Assembly: GCF_004340965.1 (NCBI RefSeq)
Contig: NZ_SLYA01000002.1
Coordinates: 434,001-498,000, forward strand
DNA: 64,000 bases
Reading direction: 5' to 3'
Source: Sphingomonas sp. PP-CE-1A-559
Lineage (GTDB): Bacteria; Pseudomonadota; Alphaproteobacteria; Sphingomonadales; Sphingomonadaceae
Part shown: positions 41,456 to 50,418 of the stretch, piece after piece
How positions within the stretch are numbered: the first letter of the stretch is position 1
Layout: every line of letters starts with the position of its first letter
Notes under the pieces: generated by a model
What the model saw: only the letters and a program-made list of their open reading frames with translations
Database searches by the model: none
What the model was told of the DNA's origin: nothing
Translations under genes and position numbers: made by a program

Positions 41456-42642
41456 CTAAGCCATTCAAGACGCTAGATGATATGGGCGATGTCCAGGGCA
41501 AGCGCGTGCTCGTGCGTGAAGACCTCAACGTGCCGATGGCCGAGGGGCATGTCACCGACGATACCCGTCTGCGTGCCACCGTCGCCACCGTTGGCGAACT
41601 CGCCGACAAGGGCGCGATCGTCCTCGTCCTCGCGCATTTCGGTCGTCCCAAGGGCGTGCCGAGCCCCGAATTCTCGCTGTCGCAGGTCGTGAAGCCGTAC
41701 AGCGAAGTGCTCGGCCGCGAAGTCCGCTACATCGACTGGGAAGGGGCGGATGACGCCGTCGCTACGCTCGAACCCGGCGATATTGCGGTACTGGAGAACA
41801 CGCGCTTCTTCGGCGGCGAGGAGACCAACGACGCGGCGATCGTCCAGCGGTTTGCAAGCCTTGGCGATCTCTACGTCAACGATGCCTTCTCGGCTGCGCA
41901 CCGCGCGCATGCCTCGACCGAGGGTCTCGCGCACGTCCTACCCGCCTTCGCCGGTCGCGCGATGGAGGCCGAACTCGATGCGCTCCAGAAGGCACTTGGC
42001 GAGCCCGAGCATCCGGTCGCGGCGGTCGTCGGTGGCGCGAAGGTGTCGTCTAAGCTCGACGTGCTGCGGCATCTCGTTACCAAGGTCGATCATTTAATCA
42101 TCGGCGGCGGCATGGCGAACACCTTCCTCGCGGCACGCGGCGTCGATGTCGGTAAAAGCCTTTGCGAGCATGAGCTTGCGAGCGTTTGCGAACAGATCAT
42201 GGAAGCTGCGGACAAGGCGAACTGCACGGTTCACCTGCCGTACGACGTCGTGGTCGCGAAGGAGTTCAAGCCGAACCCCGCCACGCGTACGGTCAACGTG
42301 CACGAAGTCGCCGCCGACGAGATGATCCTCGACGTCGGTCCGGCGGCGGTCGAGTCACTTGGCGACGTGCTGAAGAACTGCCGCACGCTGGTCTGGAACG
42401 GCCCGCTCGGCGCGTTCGAAACGCCGCCGTTCGACAAGGCGACCGTCGCGCTCGCCAAGACCGCGGCGGCCCTCACTGAAGGTGGCTCGCTCGTCTCGGT
42501 CGCCGGCGGCGGCGATACGGTTGCGGCGCTCAACCACGCTGGCGTCGCGGACGCGTTCACGTTCGTCTCGACGGCGGGCGGCGCGTTTCTCGAGTGGATG
42601 GAAGGCAAGGACCTCCCCGGCGTCGCGGCGCTGACGCGTTAA
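41452..42642 (+). CDS. pgk: Phosphoglycerate kinase
   Basis: 396 residues, normal length. Substrate-binding segments [15 protein letters not shown] and LAHFGRPKG, the domain linker [15 protein letters not shown], and the nucleotide site [16 protein letters not shown] with [11 protein letters not shown] are all intact. It converts 1,3-bisphosphoglycerate and ADP to 3-phosphoglycerate and ATP in the cytoplasm. The start overlaps the MOSC gene stop, and its stop codon interlocks with the stop of the convergent thioredoxin-like gene. Confidence 0.97.
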   Translation: MTKPFKTLDDMGDVQGKRVLVREDLNVPMAEGHVTDDTRLRATVATVGELADKGAIVLVLAHFGRPKGVPSPEFSLSQVVKPYSEVLGREVRYIDWEGADDAVATLEPGDIAVLENTRFFGGEETNDAAIVQRFASLGDLYVNDAFSAAHRAHASTEGLAHVLPAFAGRAMEAELDALQKALGEPEHPVAAVVGGAKVSSKLDVLRHLVTKVDHLIIGGGMANTFLAARGVDVGKSLCEHELASVCEQIMEAADKANCTVHLPYDVVVAKEFKPNPATRTVNVHEVAADEMILDVGPAAVESLGDVLKNCRTLVWNGPLGAFETPPFDKATVALAKTAAALTEGGSLVSVAGGGDTVAALNHAGVADAFTFVSTAGGAFLEWMEGKDLPGVAALTR

Positions 42643-43127
42643 GGCGCTGGTTCCCGCAGCAACGGGACTAGCAAGGTATTGAGTTCATTCAGGTCGAACG
42701 CGCCGGCTTTCGCATAGCGAACCACGCCGGCGCGATCGATGATGTAGTTGGTGGGGAGGGCGCCCATCACCGCGAACGGCCCCTTGATTCGCCGCGCCGA
42801 CGGCATCGTCATCGCGGCGAACAGGGGTTTCAGCTTGAACGCGGGCAGCGAATCCTCCGTCGCCACCGCGAACACGCGCAGGCCGTTGTCCTTGCGAATG
42901 CGGTAATAGCTGTCGAGCAGCGGAAGCTCTGCCTTGCACGGCCCGCACCATGTCGCCCAAAAGTTCAAGACGACGACCTGCCCGTGCAGATCGGTACTGC
43001 GCACCTTGGTCCCGTCGATCAGCGTCAGTTCGAACGGCGGCGCTGGTTCGCCGATCTTGACTGCGGCCGTCGCTGCGGATGCGGTCATGATCATCGCGCA
43101 TGCGACGATGCCTTGCATGATCTTCAT
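42639..43127 (-). CDS. TlpA/ResA-like periplasmic thioredoxin-fold protein
   Basis: 162 residues with a signal peptide ([21 protein letters not shown]). The thioredoxin-like fold shows [17 protein letters not shown] with the redox pair CGPC, and the cis-Pro region [13 protein letters not shown]. Such proteins reduce or isomerise disulfides in the periplasm, often for cytochrome maturation; the partner here is unknown. A longer frame to 43253 exists but would overlap the toxin-antitoxin promoter. The gene converges on pgk with overlapping stop codons. Confidence 0.9.
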   Translation of the reverse strand: MKIMQGIVACAMIMTASAATAAVKIGEPAPPFELTLIDGTKVRSTDLHGQVVVLNFWATWCGPCKAELPLLDSYYRIRKDNGLRVFAVATEDSLPAFKLKPLFAAMTMPSARRIKGPFAVMGALPTNYIIDRAGVVRYAKAGAFDLNELNTLLVPLLREPAP

Positions 43128-43218
43128 TGGCCCGCCCCTGTGCCGTCCGCCCCATATTTCGAGAGTGTCGGCGTCGAAAGATCCAACGTCAATCACTAGG
43201 TTTGCAGTCCAGCCGGGG

Positions 43219-43247
43219 TTGATCCTCAACACCCACCCGCCTATGTT
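43219..43247 (+). promoter_or_regulatory. Promoter of the toxin-antitoxin operon
   Basis: TTGATC (43219-43224) and TATGTT (43242-43247) are separated by 17 bases, close to the housekeeping consensus. The end of the -10 box overlaps a palindrome that is the probable operator. Confidence 0.6.
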
Positions 43248-43260
43248 TAACATGTTAAAC
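43245..43260. promoter_or_regulatory. Palindromic operator of the toxin-antitoxin operon
   Basis: GTTTAACATGTTAAAC is a perfect 16-bp palindrome, unusually AT-rich for this window, located 10 bases before the antitoxin start and touching the -10 box. Ribbon-helix-helix antitoxins normally repress their own operon at such sites. Confidence 0.75.
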
Positions 43261-43270
43261 GGAGACTCGG

Positions 43271-43501
43271 ATGCTCGGTGTCAGGCTCGATAGCGAACTC
43301 GAAGAACGGCTTGCAGCGGTTGCGCGCACCCAAGGGCGCAGCAAGAGCGATATCGCACGCGAAGCCGTGCGACGCTATGTCGAACGCCACGACGAGGCAT
43401 TCCTTGCGGAGGCACGGCGTCAGTCGCTCGCTGCGGCTGATCACGATAGGCAGGCAGGTGAAGAGGATTGGGACGCACTAATCGGGGCGCCCCCTGCATG
43501 A
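43271..43501 (+). CDS. Ribbon-helix-helix antitoxin
   Basis: 76 residues. The N-terminal MLGVRLDSELEERLAAVART is the beta strand and first helix of a CopG/Arc-type DNA-binding domain, and GRSKSDIAREAVRRYVERHD completes it. The acidic C-terminal part (HDRQAGEEDWDALIG) would wrap around the toxin. It overlaps the toxin gene by four bases (ATGA). It should bind the palindrome at 43245-43260 and neutralise the toxin. Confidence 0.88.
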   Translation: MLGVRLDSELEERLAAVARTQGRSKSDIAREAVRRYVERHDEAFLAEARRQSLAAADHDRQAGEEDWDALIGAPPA

Positions 43502-43827
43502 AATTCGTCCGCGGTATGATCGTCGTCGGATCGGGCAAGGGCGATTTCTCTGGCAAGCCACGCCCCTTTCTTATCGTCCAATCAGACCTTTTTGCAGATC
43601 ACGCGACGATTTCGCTGTGCCCGCTGACCAGCGTCATTAGCGGGACGAACCTGTTTCGCGTGTCGCTGGAGGCATCGGCGGAAACCGGCCTATTTCGCGA
43701 TAGCGAGATCCAGATCGACAAGGTTGATACGCTCGACCGCAACAAGATCGTCAAGATTATCGGTACGATACCCATCACCACCATGACCCGAGTCGACGAC
43801 GCGCTCCGCCGCTGGCTCGAACTCTAA
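43498..43827 (+). CDS. PemK/MazF-like toxin
   Basis: 109 residues with the MazF-family start VRGMIVVGSGKGDFSGKPRPFLIVQ, the conserved PLTSVIS segment, and a C-terminal helix TMTRVDDALRRWLEL. MazF toxins are ribosome-independent mRNA endoribonucleases; cleavage specificity cannot be read here. It is coupled to the upstream antitoxin gene. The pair is inserted between pgk and the class I aldolase gene, suggesting acquisition by transfer, although its GC content is not strikingly different apart from the promoter. Confidence 0.88.
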   Translation: MKFVRGMIVVGSGKGDFSGKPRPFLIVQSDLFADHATISLCPLTSVISGTNLFRVSLEASAETGLFRDSEIQIDKVDTLDRNKIVKIIGTIPITTMTRVDDALRRWLEL

Positions 43828-43841
43828 GACAGGATTTCAGC

Positions 43842-44762
43842 ATGACCTCGACGATCACTCCGCAAGTCAAAACCATTCTCGACAAGTATGAGGCCACCAG
43901 TTCGGCGGTGAAGGCGAACCTCGCGCGCATCCTGATGCAGGGCAAGCTTGGAGGTACCGGCAAGCTTGTGATTCTGCCGGTCGACCAGGGGTTCGAGCAT
44001 GGCCCGGCACGCAGCTTCTCGGTCAACCCGGCGGCGTACGACCCGCATTACCATTATCAGCTCGCGATTGACGCTGGCCTCAGCGCCTATGCCGCGCCGC
44101 TCGGGATGCTCGAAGCGGGGGCGGATACGTTTGCCGGGCAGATCCCGACGATCCTGAAGTGCAACAGCTCGAACAGCTGGGCGACGACGATCGACCAGGC
44201 GGTGACGGCGACCGTGTCGGATGCGGTGCGGCTCGGGTCGGCGGCAATCGGCTTCACGATCTATCCCGGCGCGGACCAGTTCTTCGATCTCGTCGAGGAA
44301 ATCCGTGAGTTGAGCGAAGAGGCCAAGTCGGTCGGCATCGCGACGGTGATCTGGTCGTACCCGCGCGGCGGCGAGCTGACCAAGGACGGCGAGCTCGCTT
44401 TGGACGTCGGTGCCTATGCCGCGCACATCGCGGCGCTGCTCGGCGCACACATCATCAAGACCAAGCTGCCGACCGCGCACATCGAGCAGAAGGAAGCCAA
44501 GCCGCTCTACGCGAACACTGACTGGTCGAAGCAGTCCGATCGCGTGAAGCACGTCGTCCAATCGAGCTTTGCCGGACGTCGCATCAACGTCTTCTCGGGC
44601 GGCGCGTCGAAGGGCGAGGACGCGATCTTCCAGGATGCGCGCGACATTCGCGACGGCGGCGGCAACGGCTCGATCATCGGCCGCAACACCTTCCAGCGCC
44701 CGCGTGACGAAGCGCTGGCGATGCTCGACCGGATCATCCGGATCTACAAGAACGAGGAGTAA
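43842..44762 (+). CDS. fbaB: Class I fructose-bisphosphate aldolase (DhnA type)
   Basis: 306 residues of the DhnA/FbaB class I family. Key segments are LVILPVDQGFEHGPARSF, the beta-strand IIKTKLP with the Schiff-base Lys (Lys206 or Lys208), and NVFSGGASKGEDAIF forming the phosphate site. It cleaves fructose 1,6-bisphosphate to the two triose phosphates. Its start lies 14 bases after the toxin stop, so it could be affected by the toxin-antitoxin promoter. thiE follows after a repeat. Confidence 0.93.
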   Translation: MTSTITPQVKTILDKYEATSSAVKANLARILMQGKLGGTGKLVILPVDQGFEHGPARSFSVNPAAYDPHYHYQLAIDAGLSAYAAPLGMLEAGADTFAGQIPTILKCNSSNSWATTIDQAVTATVSDAVRLGSAAIGFTIYPGADQFFDLVEEIRELSEEAKSVGIATVIWSYPRGGELTKDGELALDVGAYAAHIAALLGAHIIKTKLPTAHIEQKEAKPLYANTDWSKQSDRVKHVVQSSFAGRRINVFSGGASKGEDAIFQDARDIRDGGGNGSIIGRNTFQRPRDEALAMLDRIIRIYKNEE

Positions 44763-44770
44763 CGGACGGC

Positions 44771-44860
44771 ATCCGTCATCCCGGCGCACGCTGGGATCGA
44801 GAGCTTCAGGCGGATCCGTTTGTGGCTCTGGATCCTGGGTCGAGCTCAGGATGACGGGAA
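44771..44860. repeat. Paired inverted repeat, family D (diverged)
   Basis: ATCCGTCATCCCGGCGCACG and a facing arm ending CAGGATGACGGGAAT, with inner blocks GGATC and GATCC. Pairing is imperfect. It separates the aldolase and thiE genes. Confidence 0.75.
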
Positions 44861-44917
44861 TGTCTATCTGCTCAGACGCGTGGTGACGTGGCGGGCACGA
44901 GCGGCTAGGGGGCGGGG

Positions 44918-45607
44918 ATGACCGAATTCGAAGATCCGCTGGGCCCGCTCGATCCCAATTTCGCCGAGAATTTCCGCCGCGACATGCGCCGGCCAGCTTG
45001 CCAGTTGTATCTGGTGTCGCCGCTGGACGTTGGTGGCGACTTTCCGGAGCGCCTTGCGCGGGCGCTGGATGCAGGCCCGGTCGCGGCGTTCCAGTTCCGG
45101 GTGAAGGATATCGACCAGCACGCCGCCGCGGCGCTCGGCGAGCCGTTGCGGAAGATCTGCGCCGAGCGTGACGTCGCGTTCATCGTTAACGACGATATCG
45201 GGCTGGCGAAGCGGCTCGATGCGGACGGCGTGCATCTCGGCCAGGACGATGGCGATCCGCGTGAGGCGCGCGCGCAGCTCGGGCCCAATGCGCAGATCGG
45301 CGTGACGTGTCACGGCAGCCGGCATCTGGCGATGGAAGCGGGCGAAGCGGGGGCCGATTACGTCGCGTTCGGCGCATTCCATCCGACCACGACCAAGACG
45401 GTCGAGCATATGGCTGAGTCGGTGATCCTGTCCTGGTGGTCGACGCTGTTCGAGATGCCATGCGTCGCGATCGGCGGCATCACCCCGGAGAATGCCGCGC
45501 CGCTGATTGCTGCGGGTGCCGACTTCATTGCCGTGTCGAGCGCCGTTTGGGGTGGCGACGAGGTTGCTGCGATCAAGGCGTTCGGCGAGGTTCTCGCGAA
45601 GCGCTGA
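44918..45607 (+). CDS. thiE: Thiamine phosphate synthase
   Basis: 229-residue TIM barrel that joins HMP-pyrophosphate and thiazole phosphate. Recognised segments are AAFQFRVKDID, FIVNDDIGLAKRLDADGVHLGQDDG (diphosphate/Mg site), YVAFGAFHPTTTK and PCVAIGGITPENAAPLI. About 28 extra residues at the N-terminus precede the usual start of the barrel (LYLVSP). The 55-base gap upstream has no room for a TPP riboswitch, so its expression is probably linked to the aldolase gene. Confidence 0.9.
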   Translation: MTEFEDPLGPLDPNFAENFRRDMRRPACQLYLVSPLDVGGDFPERLARALDAGPVAAFQFRVKDIDQHAAAALGEPLRKICAERDVAFIVNDDIGLAKRLDADGVHLGQDDGDPREARAQLGPNAQIGVTCHGSRHLAMEAGEAGADYVAFGAFHPTTTKTVEHMAESVILSWWSTLFEMPCVAIGGITPENAAPLIAAGADFIAVSSAVWGGDEVAAIKAFGEVLAKR

Positions 45608-45663
45608 GCCGTTGGAAACAACCGTCGTCCCGACCGTTTGATGCAGCAGCGTAACGGTTTGGG

Positions 45664-46686
45664 ATGATGGGCATGACGGCATTTGCGATGAAGGCTTCGG
45701 TTCTTGCGGCATGCCTGCTGGGTGCCGCGTCGCCCGCCTTAGCGCAGGCAGCGCCAGCCAAGCCCGTACCGATCGATCGCAACATCCTGCACGTGCAGGT
45801 GATCCTCGACCACCTCGGCTTCGGGCCGGGCGTGCTCGACGGGCGCGGCGGGCAGTCGCTGGTCGCCGCGCTGAAGGGGTTCCAGGAGGCGAAGGGGCTG
45901 CCGATTACCGGCAAGCCTGACGCGCGGACGTTGCAGGCGCTGTATCCGTACCGCGCCGCGCGGCCGACCGTGACGGTCGCGCTGACGCCGGAGATGCTGG
46001 CGGGTCCGTTCGTCAATCCGTTCCCGAAGGATCCCGCCAAGCAGGCCGAACTCCCGGCGCTTGGGTACAAGAACGTCATGGAGAAGCTCGGCGAGATGTT
46101 TCACACGACGCCGGCGGTGATCGTGGCGCTGAACTCGCCGACGACGAAGCTGGCGCCGGGCACCAAAATCGTGTTCCCGAACGCGTTGCCATCGTCACGA
46201 GCCTATGATCCGAAGCTGAAGCCGGACTGGATCGCGACGCTCACCATGCTGAACGTCGATGCGAAGCAGCCGCAGGCGGATCATGTCGTCGTCGACAAGT
46301 CGGATGGCGTGCTCCGCGTGCTCGACGCGAACGACAAGCTGATCGCGCAGTTCTCCGCGACGATGGGGTCGAGCCATGATCCGCTGCCGCTCGGCACATG
46401 GACGATCAAGGGCTCGGACTACAATCCGAAGTTCCACTTCAATCCCGCACTGTTCTGGGATGCGAAGAAGGGGCAGCAGAAGGAAATGCTCCCTCCGGGC
46501 CCGAACGGTCCGGTCGGGGTCATCTGGATGGATCTGTCGAAGGAGCATTACGGCATCCACGGCACGCCGAACCCCGAGACGATCGGACGTGCTGAGAGCC
46601 ATGGCTGCATCCGCCTGACCAACTGGGATGCGGCGCGACTGTCGATGATGATCAAGCCGGGGACCAAGGCCGTGTTCCAGGCCTGA
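45664..46686 (+). CDS. L,D-transpeptidase (YkuD) with N-terminal peptidoglycan-binding domain
   Basis: 340-residue exported enzyme of cell-wall crosslinking. A signal peptide ends at SPALAQA. A PG_binding_1-type domain follows (LHVQVILDHLGFGPGVLDGR, KGFQEAKGLP). The YkuD domain carries the motif HGTPNP and SHGCIRLTNWDA with nucleophile Cys315. The start at 45664 is one of three closely spaced ATGs (45664, 45667, 45673). It should make 3-3 meso-DAP crosslinks or anchor proteins to the wall. The M23 peptidase gene follows 4 bases later, which suggests joint wall remodelling. Confidence 0.92.
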   Translation: MMGMTAFAMKASVLAACLLGAASPALAQAAPAKPVPIDRNILHVQVILDHLGFGPGVLDGRGGQSLVAALKGFQEAKGLPITGKPDARTLQALYPYRAARPTVTVALTPEMLAGPFVNPFPKDPAKQAELPALGYKNVMEKLGEMFHTTPAVIVALNSPTTKLAPGTKIVFPNALPSSRAYDPKLKPDWIATLTMLNVDAKQPQADHVVVDKSDGVLRVLDANDKLIAQFSATMGSSHDPLPLGTWTIKGSDYNPKFHFNPALFWDAKKGQQKEMLPPGPNGPVGVIWMDLSKEHYGIHGTPNPETIGRAESHGCIRLTNWDAARLSMMIKPGTKAVFQA

Positions 46687-46690
46687 GACG

Positions 46691-47296
46691 ATGACGCGGA
46701 CGTTCTGGATCATTCTCGGGCTGATCGTGGTGGCGATCGGCGGATTTGCGTCGATGGTGTCGTTCGGGAGCAGCGGTAGCGGCATCGAGCGGCGGGTGCC
46801 TTGGCGTAAGTCGGTGCCTCCCGCCGAGGTCGCTGCCGTTACCGTGACGCCGGGGGCGCTGGCCGTTCCGGTGGCTGGCGTGTCGCGGAAAGCGATTGCC
46901 GACAGCTGGAACGATGCGCGGGGCGGCGGTCTGCGCAGTCATCACGGGACGGACATCATGGCACCGGGTGGCACGCGCGTCGTCGCGGCTGCACCGGGGC
47001 GGATCGAGAAGCTGTTCCAGAGCGGACTTGGCGGGATCACGCTGTACGTCCGCTCGCCCGACCGGCGCTGGACCTATTATTATGCGCACCTCGCGGGGTA
47101 TGCGGCTGGCATCCGCGAGGGCATGGCGGTCAAGGCAGGTGATACGCTCGGCTATGTCGGCGACACCGGCGATGCGGGGGCAGGCAATTACCACCTCCAT
47201 TTCGGGCTGACCAGGATGCAGCCGGGTGAGCGCTGGTGGCAGGGCGAGAACGTGAACCCCTACCCGCTGCTTGCCGGAACGGGGTCGTCCCGCTAA
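46691..47296 (+). CDS. M23 family (LytM-like) metallopeptidase
   Basis: 201 residues: an N-terminal membrane anchor or uncleaved signal ([19 protein letters not shown]), a Pro/Val linker, and a LytM domain with zinc ligands His85/Asp88 in HHGTDIMAP and the HLHFG motif near the C-terminus. Both metal-site motifs are intact, so an active endopeptidase cutting peptidoglycan crossbridges is likely. It is probably co-transcribed with the L,D-transpeptidase gene. Confidence 0.92.
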   Translation: MTRTFWIILGLIVVAIGGFASMVSFGSSGSGIERRVPWRKSVPPAEVAAVTVTPGALAVPVAGVSRKAIADSWNDARGGGLRSHHGTDIMAPGGTRVVAAAPGRIEKLFQSGLGGITLYVRSPDRRWTYYYAHLAGYAAGIREGMAVKAGDTLGYVGDTGDAGAGNYHLHFGLTRMQPGERWWQGENVNPYPLLAGTGSSR

Positions 47297-47382
47297 AGCC
47301 CGCCGCTTCGGGTTTCCGCAGAGTCATGCCCCAGGGCCAAGCTTCGCGGACGGCCCCTAGCTCTTTCCAGCAGGAATCGGTC

Positions 47383-47946
47383 ATGAAGATCAACGCGGTC
47401 GAGATTCGTCCCGGCAACATTCTTGAATATGAGGGCGGCATCTGGCGCGCCGTCAAGATTCAGCACACCCAGCCTGGCAAGGGCGGTGCCTATATGCAGG
47501 TCGAGATGAAGAATCTCATCGACGGCCGCAAGAATAACACTCGCTTCCGCTCCGCCGAGAGCGTCGAGAAGGTGCGGCTCGAGACCGTCGACTTTCAGTT
47601 CCTGTTCCGCGAGGGCGACATGCTCACCTTCATGGACAAGGTCAATTACGAGCAGATCTCGCTCGACGCCGACATCCTGGGCGACGCCGCGGCGTTCCTG
47701 CAGGACGGTATGGACGTGGTGATGGAGCTCTGGGAAGAGCGGCCGATCTCGGTCCAGCTTCCCGACACGATCGAGGTGCTGATCGTCGAGGCGGATGCCG
47801 TCGTGAAGGGGCAGACTGCTTCGTCGAGCTACAAGCCTGCGGTGCTGGAGAACGGCGTGCGCGTGATGGTGCCGCCGCATATTGGTGCCGGCACGCGGAT
47901 CGTGGTCGATGTCTACGAGCAGACCTACGTGCGTCGCGCGGACTGA
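47383..47946 (+). CDS. efp: Translation elongation factor P
   Basis: 187 residues with the three beta-barrel domains of EF-P. It rescues ribosomes stalled at polyproline. The tip loop reads TQPGKGGAY with Lys33 at the modified position, so lysine-type modification (EpmA-like or other) rather than rhamnosylation of Arg is expected; no modification enzyme is in the window. The start at 47383 (after CAGGAATC) gives the canonical [12 protein letters not shown]. Confidence 0.96.
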   Translation: MKINAVEIRPGNILEYEGGIWRAVKIQHTQPGKGGAYMQVEMKNLIDGRKNNTRFRSAESVEKVRLETVDFQFLFREGDMLTFMDKVNYEQISLDADILGDAAAFLQDGMDVVMELWEERPISVQLPDTIEVLIVEADAVVKGQTASSSYKPAVLENGVRVMVPPHIGAGTRIVVDVYEQTYVRRAD

Positions 47947-47953
47947 AAACTGC

Positions 47954-48098
47954 TCCCCCTCCCGCAAGCGGGAGGGGGCCGGGGGGTGGGCACCCGCCCT
48001 CCATGGTACGCAACGACCTTGGCGCGAACAATTTCGATGCCGCGCGACGCTGATAGCGCGAGCCCACCCCCGGCCCCTCCCGCTTGCGGGGGGGGGGA
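47954..48098. repeat. Long paired inverted repeat, family C2
   Basis: CTCCCCCTCCCGCAAGCGGG... faces ...CCCGCTTGCGGGGGGGGGGA, with inner arms GGGGGGTGGGC and GCCCACCCCC. It includes a run of ten G. It lies between efp and the inositol monophosphatase gene; the related unit at 23053 has the same order of parts. Confidence 0.87.
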
Positions 48099-48109
48099 GA
48101 TAGAATACC

Positions 48110-48922
48110 ATGCCCAGCCATTCAGGCATCATGACCGTCATCGAGCGCGCCGCCCGCAAGGCCGCGCCGCGCCTGCGCCGTGACTTCAACGAGGTCCAGC
48201 AGCTCCAGGTGAGCCGCAAGGGTCCAGCCGACTTCGTCAGCCAGGCCGACCAGCGCGCCGAGCAGACGATCTTCGAAGAACTCAGCCACGCCCGTCCCGA
48301 TTGGGGCATGCTCATGGAGGAGCGCGGCGAGGTCGAGGGCGATCCGAACAAGCCGCGCTTTATCGTCGATCCCCTGGATGGGACGTCGAACTTCCTCCAT
48401 GGCATCCCGCATTTCTGCATCTCGATCGCGGTCGAGGAGCCGATGCCGAACGGCAAGCGTGAGGTCACGACTGCGCTCGTGTATCAGCCGCTGACCGACG
48501 AGAGCTTCTGGGCCGAGAAGGGCCGGGGCGCTTGGCTCACCGACCAGCGCCTGCGCGTGTCGTCGCGCCGCGATCTGTCCGAATCGCTGATTGCGACGGG
48601 GATCCCGTTCCTGGGGCATGGCGACTTCGCGCAGTGGAGCCGGATTTTCGGCGCGGTTGCGCCTGAGGTTGCTGGGATCCGTCGTCTTGGTGCTGCTGCT
48701 TTAGATCTGGCTTGGCTTGCGGCCGGGCGTTTCGACGGGTTCTGGGAATCGAACCTGAAGCCTTGGGACGTCGCAGCGGGCATGCTGCTGGTAAAGGAAG
48801 CCGGTGGTTTCGTTACCGACTTCCGTGGCGGCGATCGCGCGATGGAGCGTAATGAGTTCCTTGCTGCGAACGATGCGCTTCACTCGCGGTTGCATAAGCT
48901 GGTGGCCGGCGCGCTGCGCTAA
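48110..48922 (+). CDS. suhB: Inositol monophosphatase family protein
   Basis: 270 residues with the two metal/substrate motifs of the family: FIVDPLDGTSNFLHGIPHF and, near the C-terminus, NLKPWDVAAGMLLVKEAGG. A Mg2+-dependent Li+-sensitive phosphatase that can act on inositol monophosphates; in proteobacteria the SuhB protein also takes part in rRNA antitermination. The function of this homologue is therefore not fixed by its sequence. It stands alone between repeats. Confidence 0.92.
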   Translation: MPSHSGIMTVIERAARKAAPRLRRDFNEVQQLQVSRKGPADFVSQADQRAEQTIFEELSHARPDWGMLMEERGEVEGDPNKPRFIVDPLDGTSNFLHGIPHFCISIAVEEPMPNGKREVTTALVYQPLTDESFWAEKGRGAWLTDQRLRVSSRRDLSESLIATGIPFLGHGDFAQWSRIFGAVAPEVAGIRRLGAAALDLAWLAAGRFDGFWESNLKPWDVAAGMLLVKEAGGFVTDFRGGDRAMERNEFLAANDALHSRLHKLVAGALR

Positions 48923-48930
48923 GGCGAATG

Positions 48931-49062
48931 CACGATCCTCCCCCGCAAGGGGGAGGTGGCTGGCGTTTGCCAGTCGGAGGGGGAGGTAAGGGCAACCTCT
49001 GTTCCGCGTCCTCCCCCTCCGCCACCTTCGGTGCCACCTCCGCCTGGCGGGGGAGGATCGTG
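48931..49062. repeat. Long paired inverted repeat, family B
   Basis: Near-copy of the unit at 9779-9902: outer arms CACGATCCTCCCCCGCAAGG and GGCGGGGGAGGATCGTG, then TGGCTGGC, TTGCCAG and inner CGGAGGGGGAGG/CCTCCCCCTCCG in the same order. It is part of the 582-base stretch without a gene between the phosphatase and nuoA. Confidence 0.9.
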
Positions 49063-49090
49063 AGGTCGGACGGCGTCAGCGCGCAGTCCG

Positions 49091-49112
49091 TCATGCCGGC
49101 TTGTTCCGGCAT
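49091..49112. repeat. Solitary hairpin related to family D
   Basis: TCATGCCGGCTTGTTCCGGCAT has a GCCGG/CCGGC stem. The flanking GTCAT and ATCCA fit one arm of the family D unit, but no second arm is found. Confidence 0.5.
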
Positions 49113-49198
49113 CCACTCGCGCAAAACATCTTTCGTCGTCTGTTTGCGGTGCCGGGGGACCTCGGAACTACTCGGTGTATCCCTAGAGTCCAAGTCAG

Positions 49199-49257
49199 CT
49201 TGTCTCCCCGCGAAGGCGGGGATCCAGACTGGGCTCCCGCCTTCGCGGGAGAACAAG
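49199..49257. repeat. Paired inverted repeat, family A
   Basis: CTTGTCTCCCCGCGAAGGCG faces CGCCTTCGCGGGAGAACAAG across a short centre. It resembles the copy at 19698 in both arms and in the ATCCAG-A-CTGGG-like middle. Confidence 0.88.
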
Positions 49258-49414
49258 GAGGAGGGGGTCGCTCTTCGAACGCGGCGTCGTCTTTGCTTCT
49301 TAGGGAGGCGCCGAACGCGTTCGAGGTGACGGATCGGTATCGGCGACGTCATGGAGCGCCAACGCTCGTGCGCGCCAAGTAACGCATGTTTCCCGCCACC
49401 CCCATCCCTCCACT

Positions 49415-49429
49415 TGCGAGTGATTCTCA
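49415..49429 (+). promoter_or_regulatory. Possible Fur-type box upstream of nuoA
   Basis: TGCGAGTGATTCTCA is an imperfect 7-1-7 inverted repeat resembling a Fur box (TGATAAT-N-ATTATCA). It lies 76 bases before the nuoA start in the presumed promoter region. The 10-mer CACTTGCGAG that leads into it recurs at 49488-49497 next to the nuoA ribosome site. Candidate only. Confidence 0.35.
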
Positions 49430-49504
49430 CACCCTCCACGCCTTGCCCATCACCCCCCATCGGCCTAAAGCGGCCCCGTTCCGTTCGCACTTGCGAGAAG
49501 CAAT

Positions 49505-49879
49505 TTGGTCGACCTGTCGCACTACCTTCCGATCCTCCTGTTCCTCGGGATCGCCATCGCATTGTCGAGCACGTTCGTGTTCCTGCCGATAGCCGTCTCG
49601 CGCCTCACGGGGTCACACAAGCCTACGCCTGAGAAGCTCAGCGAATACGAGTGCGGCTTTCCCGCATTCGAGGATCCGCGGAGCCAGTTCGACGTGCGCT
49701 TCTACCTGATCGCCATCCTCTTCATCATCTTCGATCTCGAGGCCGCGTTCCTGTATCCCTGGGCCGTCTCGGTCTTCACGCTCGGCTGGACCGCGTGGAT
49801 TTCGATGATGATCTTTATCGGCGAATTGGCCCTTGGCCTCGTCTACGCATGGAAGAAGGGAGCACTCGATTGGGAGTAG
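49505..49879 (+). CDS. nuoA: NADH-quinone oxidoreductase subunit A
   Basis: Membrane subunit of complex I; 124 residues with three helices. The first is [20 protein letters not shown]; the conserved loop [20 protein letters not shown] contains the Cys known from ND3; [20 protein letters not shown] begins helix 2. The start is a TTG at 49505 with AGAAG upstream; no ATG or GTG is available near the right length. First gene of the 14-gene nuo operon. Its end overlaps nuoB by ten bases. Confidence 0.95.
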   Translation: MVDLSHYLPILLFLGIAIALSSTFVFLPIAVSRLTGSHKPTPEKLSEYECGFPAFEDPRSQFDVRFYLIAILFIIFDLEAAFLYPWAVSVFTLGWTAWISMMIFIGELALGLVYAWKKGALDWE

Positions 49880-50418
49880 AGCTTCAGCCCGCACCCGGTT
49901 CGCCCAGTTCGCTGGTGCCACCCGACCAGGGCTTTTTCGACGGATTGAACGGTGAACTGACGGACAAGGGTTTCCTCGTCACGTCGACCGAGGAGCTGTT
50001 CCAGTGGGCCCGCACCGGCTCGCTGTGGTGGATGACGTTCGGGCTCGCATGCTGCGCGGTCGAGATGATCCACGTCAACATGCCGCGCTACGATCTCGAG
50101 CGCTTCGGCGCCGCACCGCGCGCGTCCCCGCGCCAGTCGGACGTGATGATTGTCGCCGGTACGCTGTGCAACAAGATGGCCCCGGCACTCCGCAAGGTCT
50201 ACGACCAGATGTCCGAGCCGAAGTACGTGATCTCGATGGGATCGTGCGCGAACGGCGGCGGCTATTATCACTACAGCTACAGCGTCGTGCGTGGCTGCGA
50301 TCGGATCGTGCCCGTGGACATCTACGTCCCCGGGTGCCCGCCGACGGCTGAGGCATTGCTGTACGGCATCATGCAGCTGCAGCGGAAGATCCGGCGGTCC
50401 GGGAGCATCGAGCGTTGA
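49870..50418 (+). CDS. nuoB: NADH-quinone oxidoreductase subunit B
   Basis: 182-residue subunit that holds cluster N2. Its ligands are the paired cysteines in [10 protein letters not shown], plus [13 protein letters not shown] and [17 protein letters not shown]. The likely start is TTG at 49870 ([10 protein letters not shown]) with GGGAG eight bases upstream, giving a ten-base overlap with nuoA; the nearest alternative is a GTG about 15 codons on. N2 passes electrons to quinone at the interface with NuoD and NuoH. Confidence 0.95.
   Translation: MGVELQPAPGSPSSLVPPDQGFFDGLNGELTDKGFLVTSTEELFQWARTGSLWWMTFGLACCAVEMIHVNMPRYDLERFGAAPRASPRQSDVMIVAGTLCNKMAPALRKVYDQMSEPKYVISMGSCANGGGYYHYSYSVVRGCDRIVPVDIYVPGCPPTAEALLYGIMQLQRKIRRSGSIER

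Noticed and set aside
44863..44917. TPP riboswitch before thiE
   Set aside because: Only 55 bases lie between the repeat and the start, without the conserved CTGAGA and thi-box elements.
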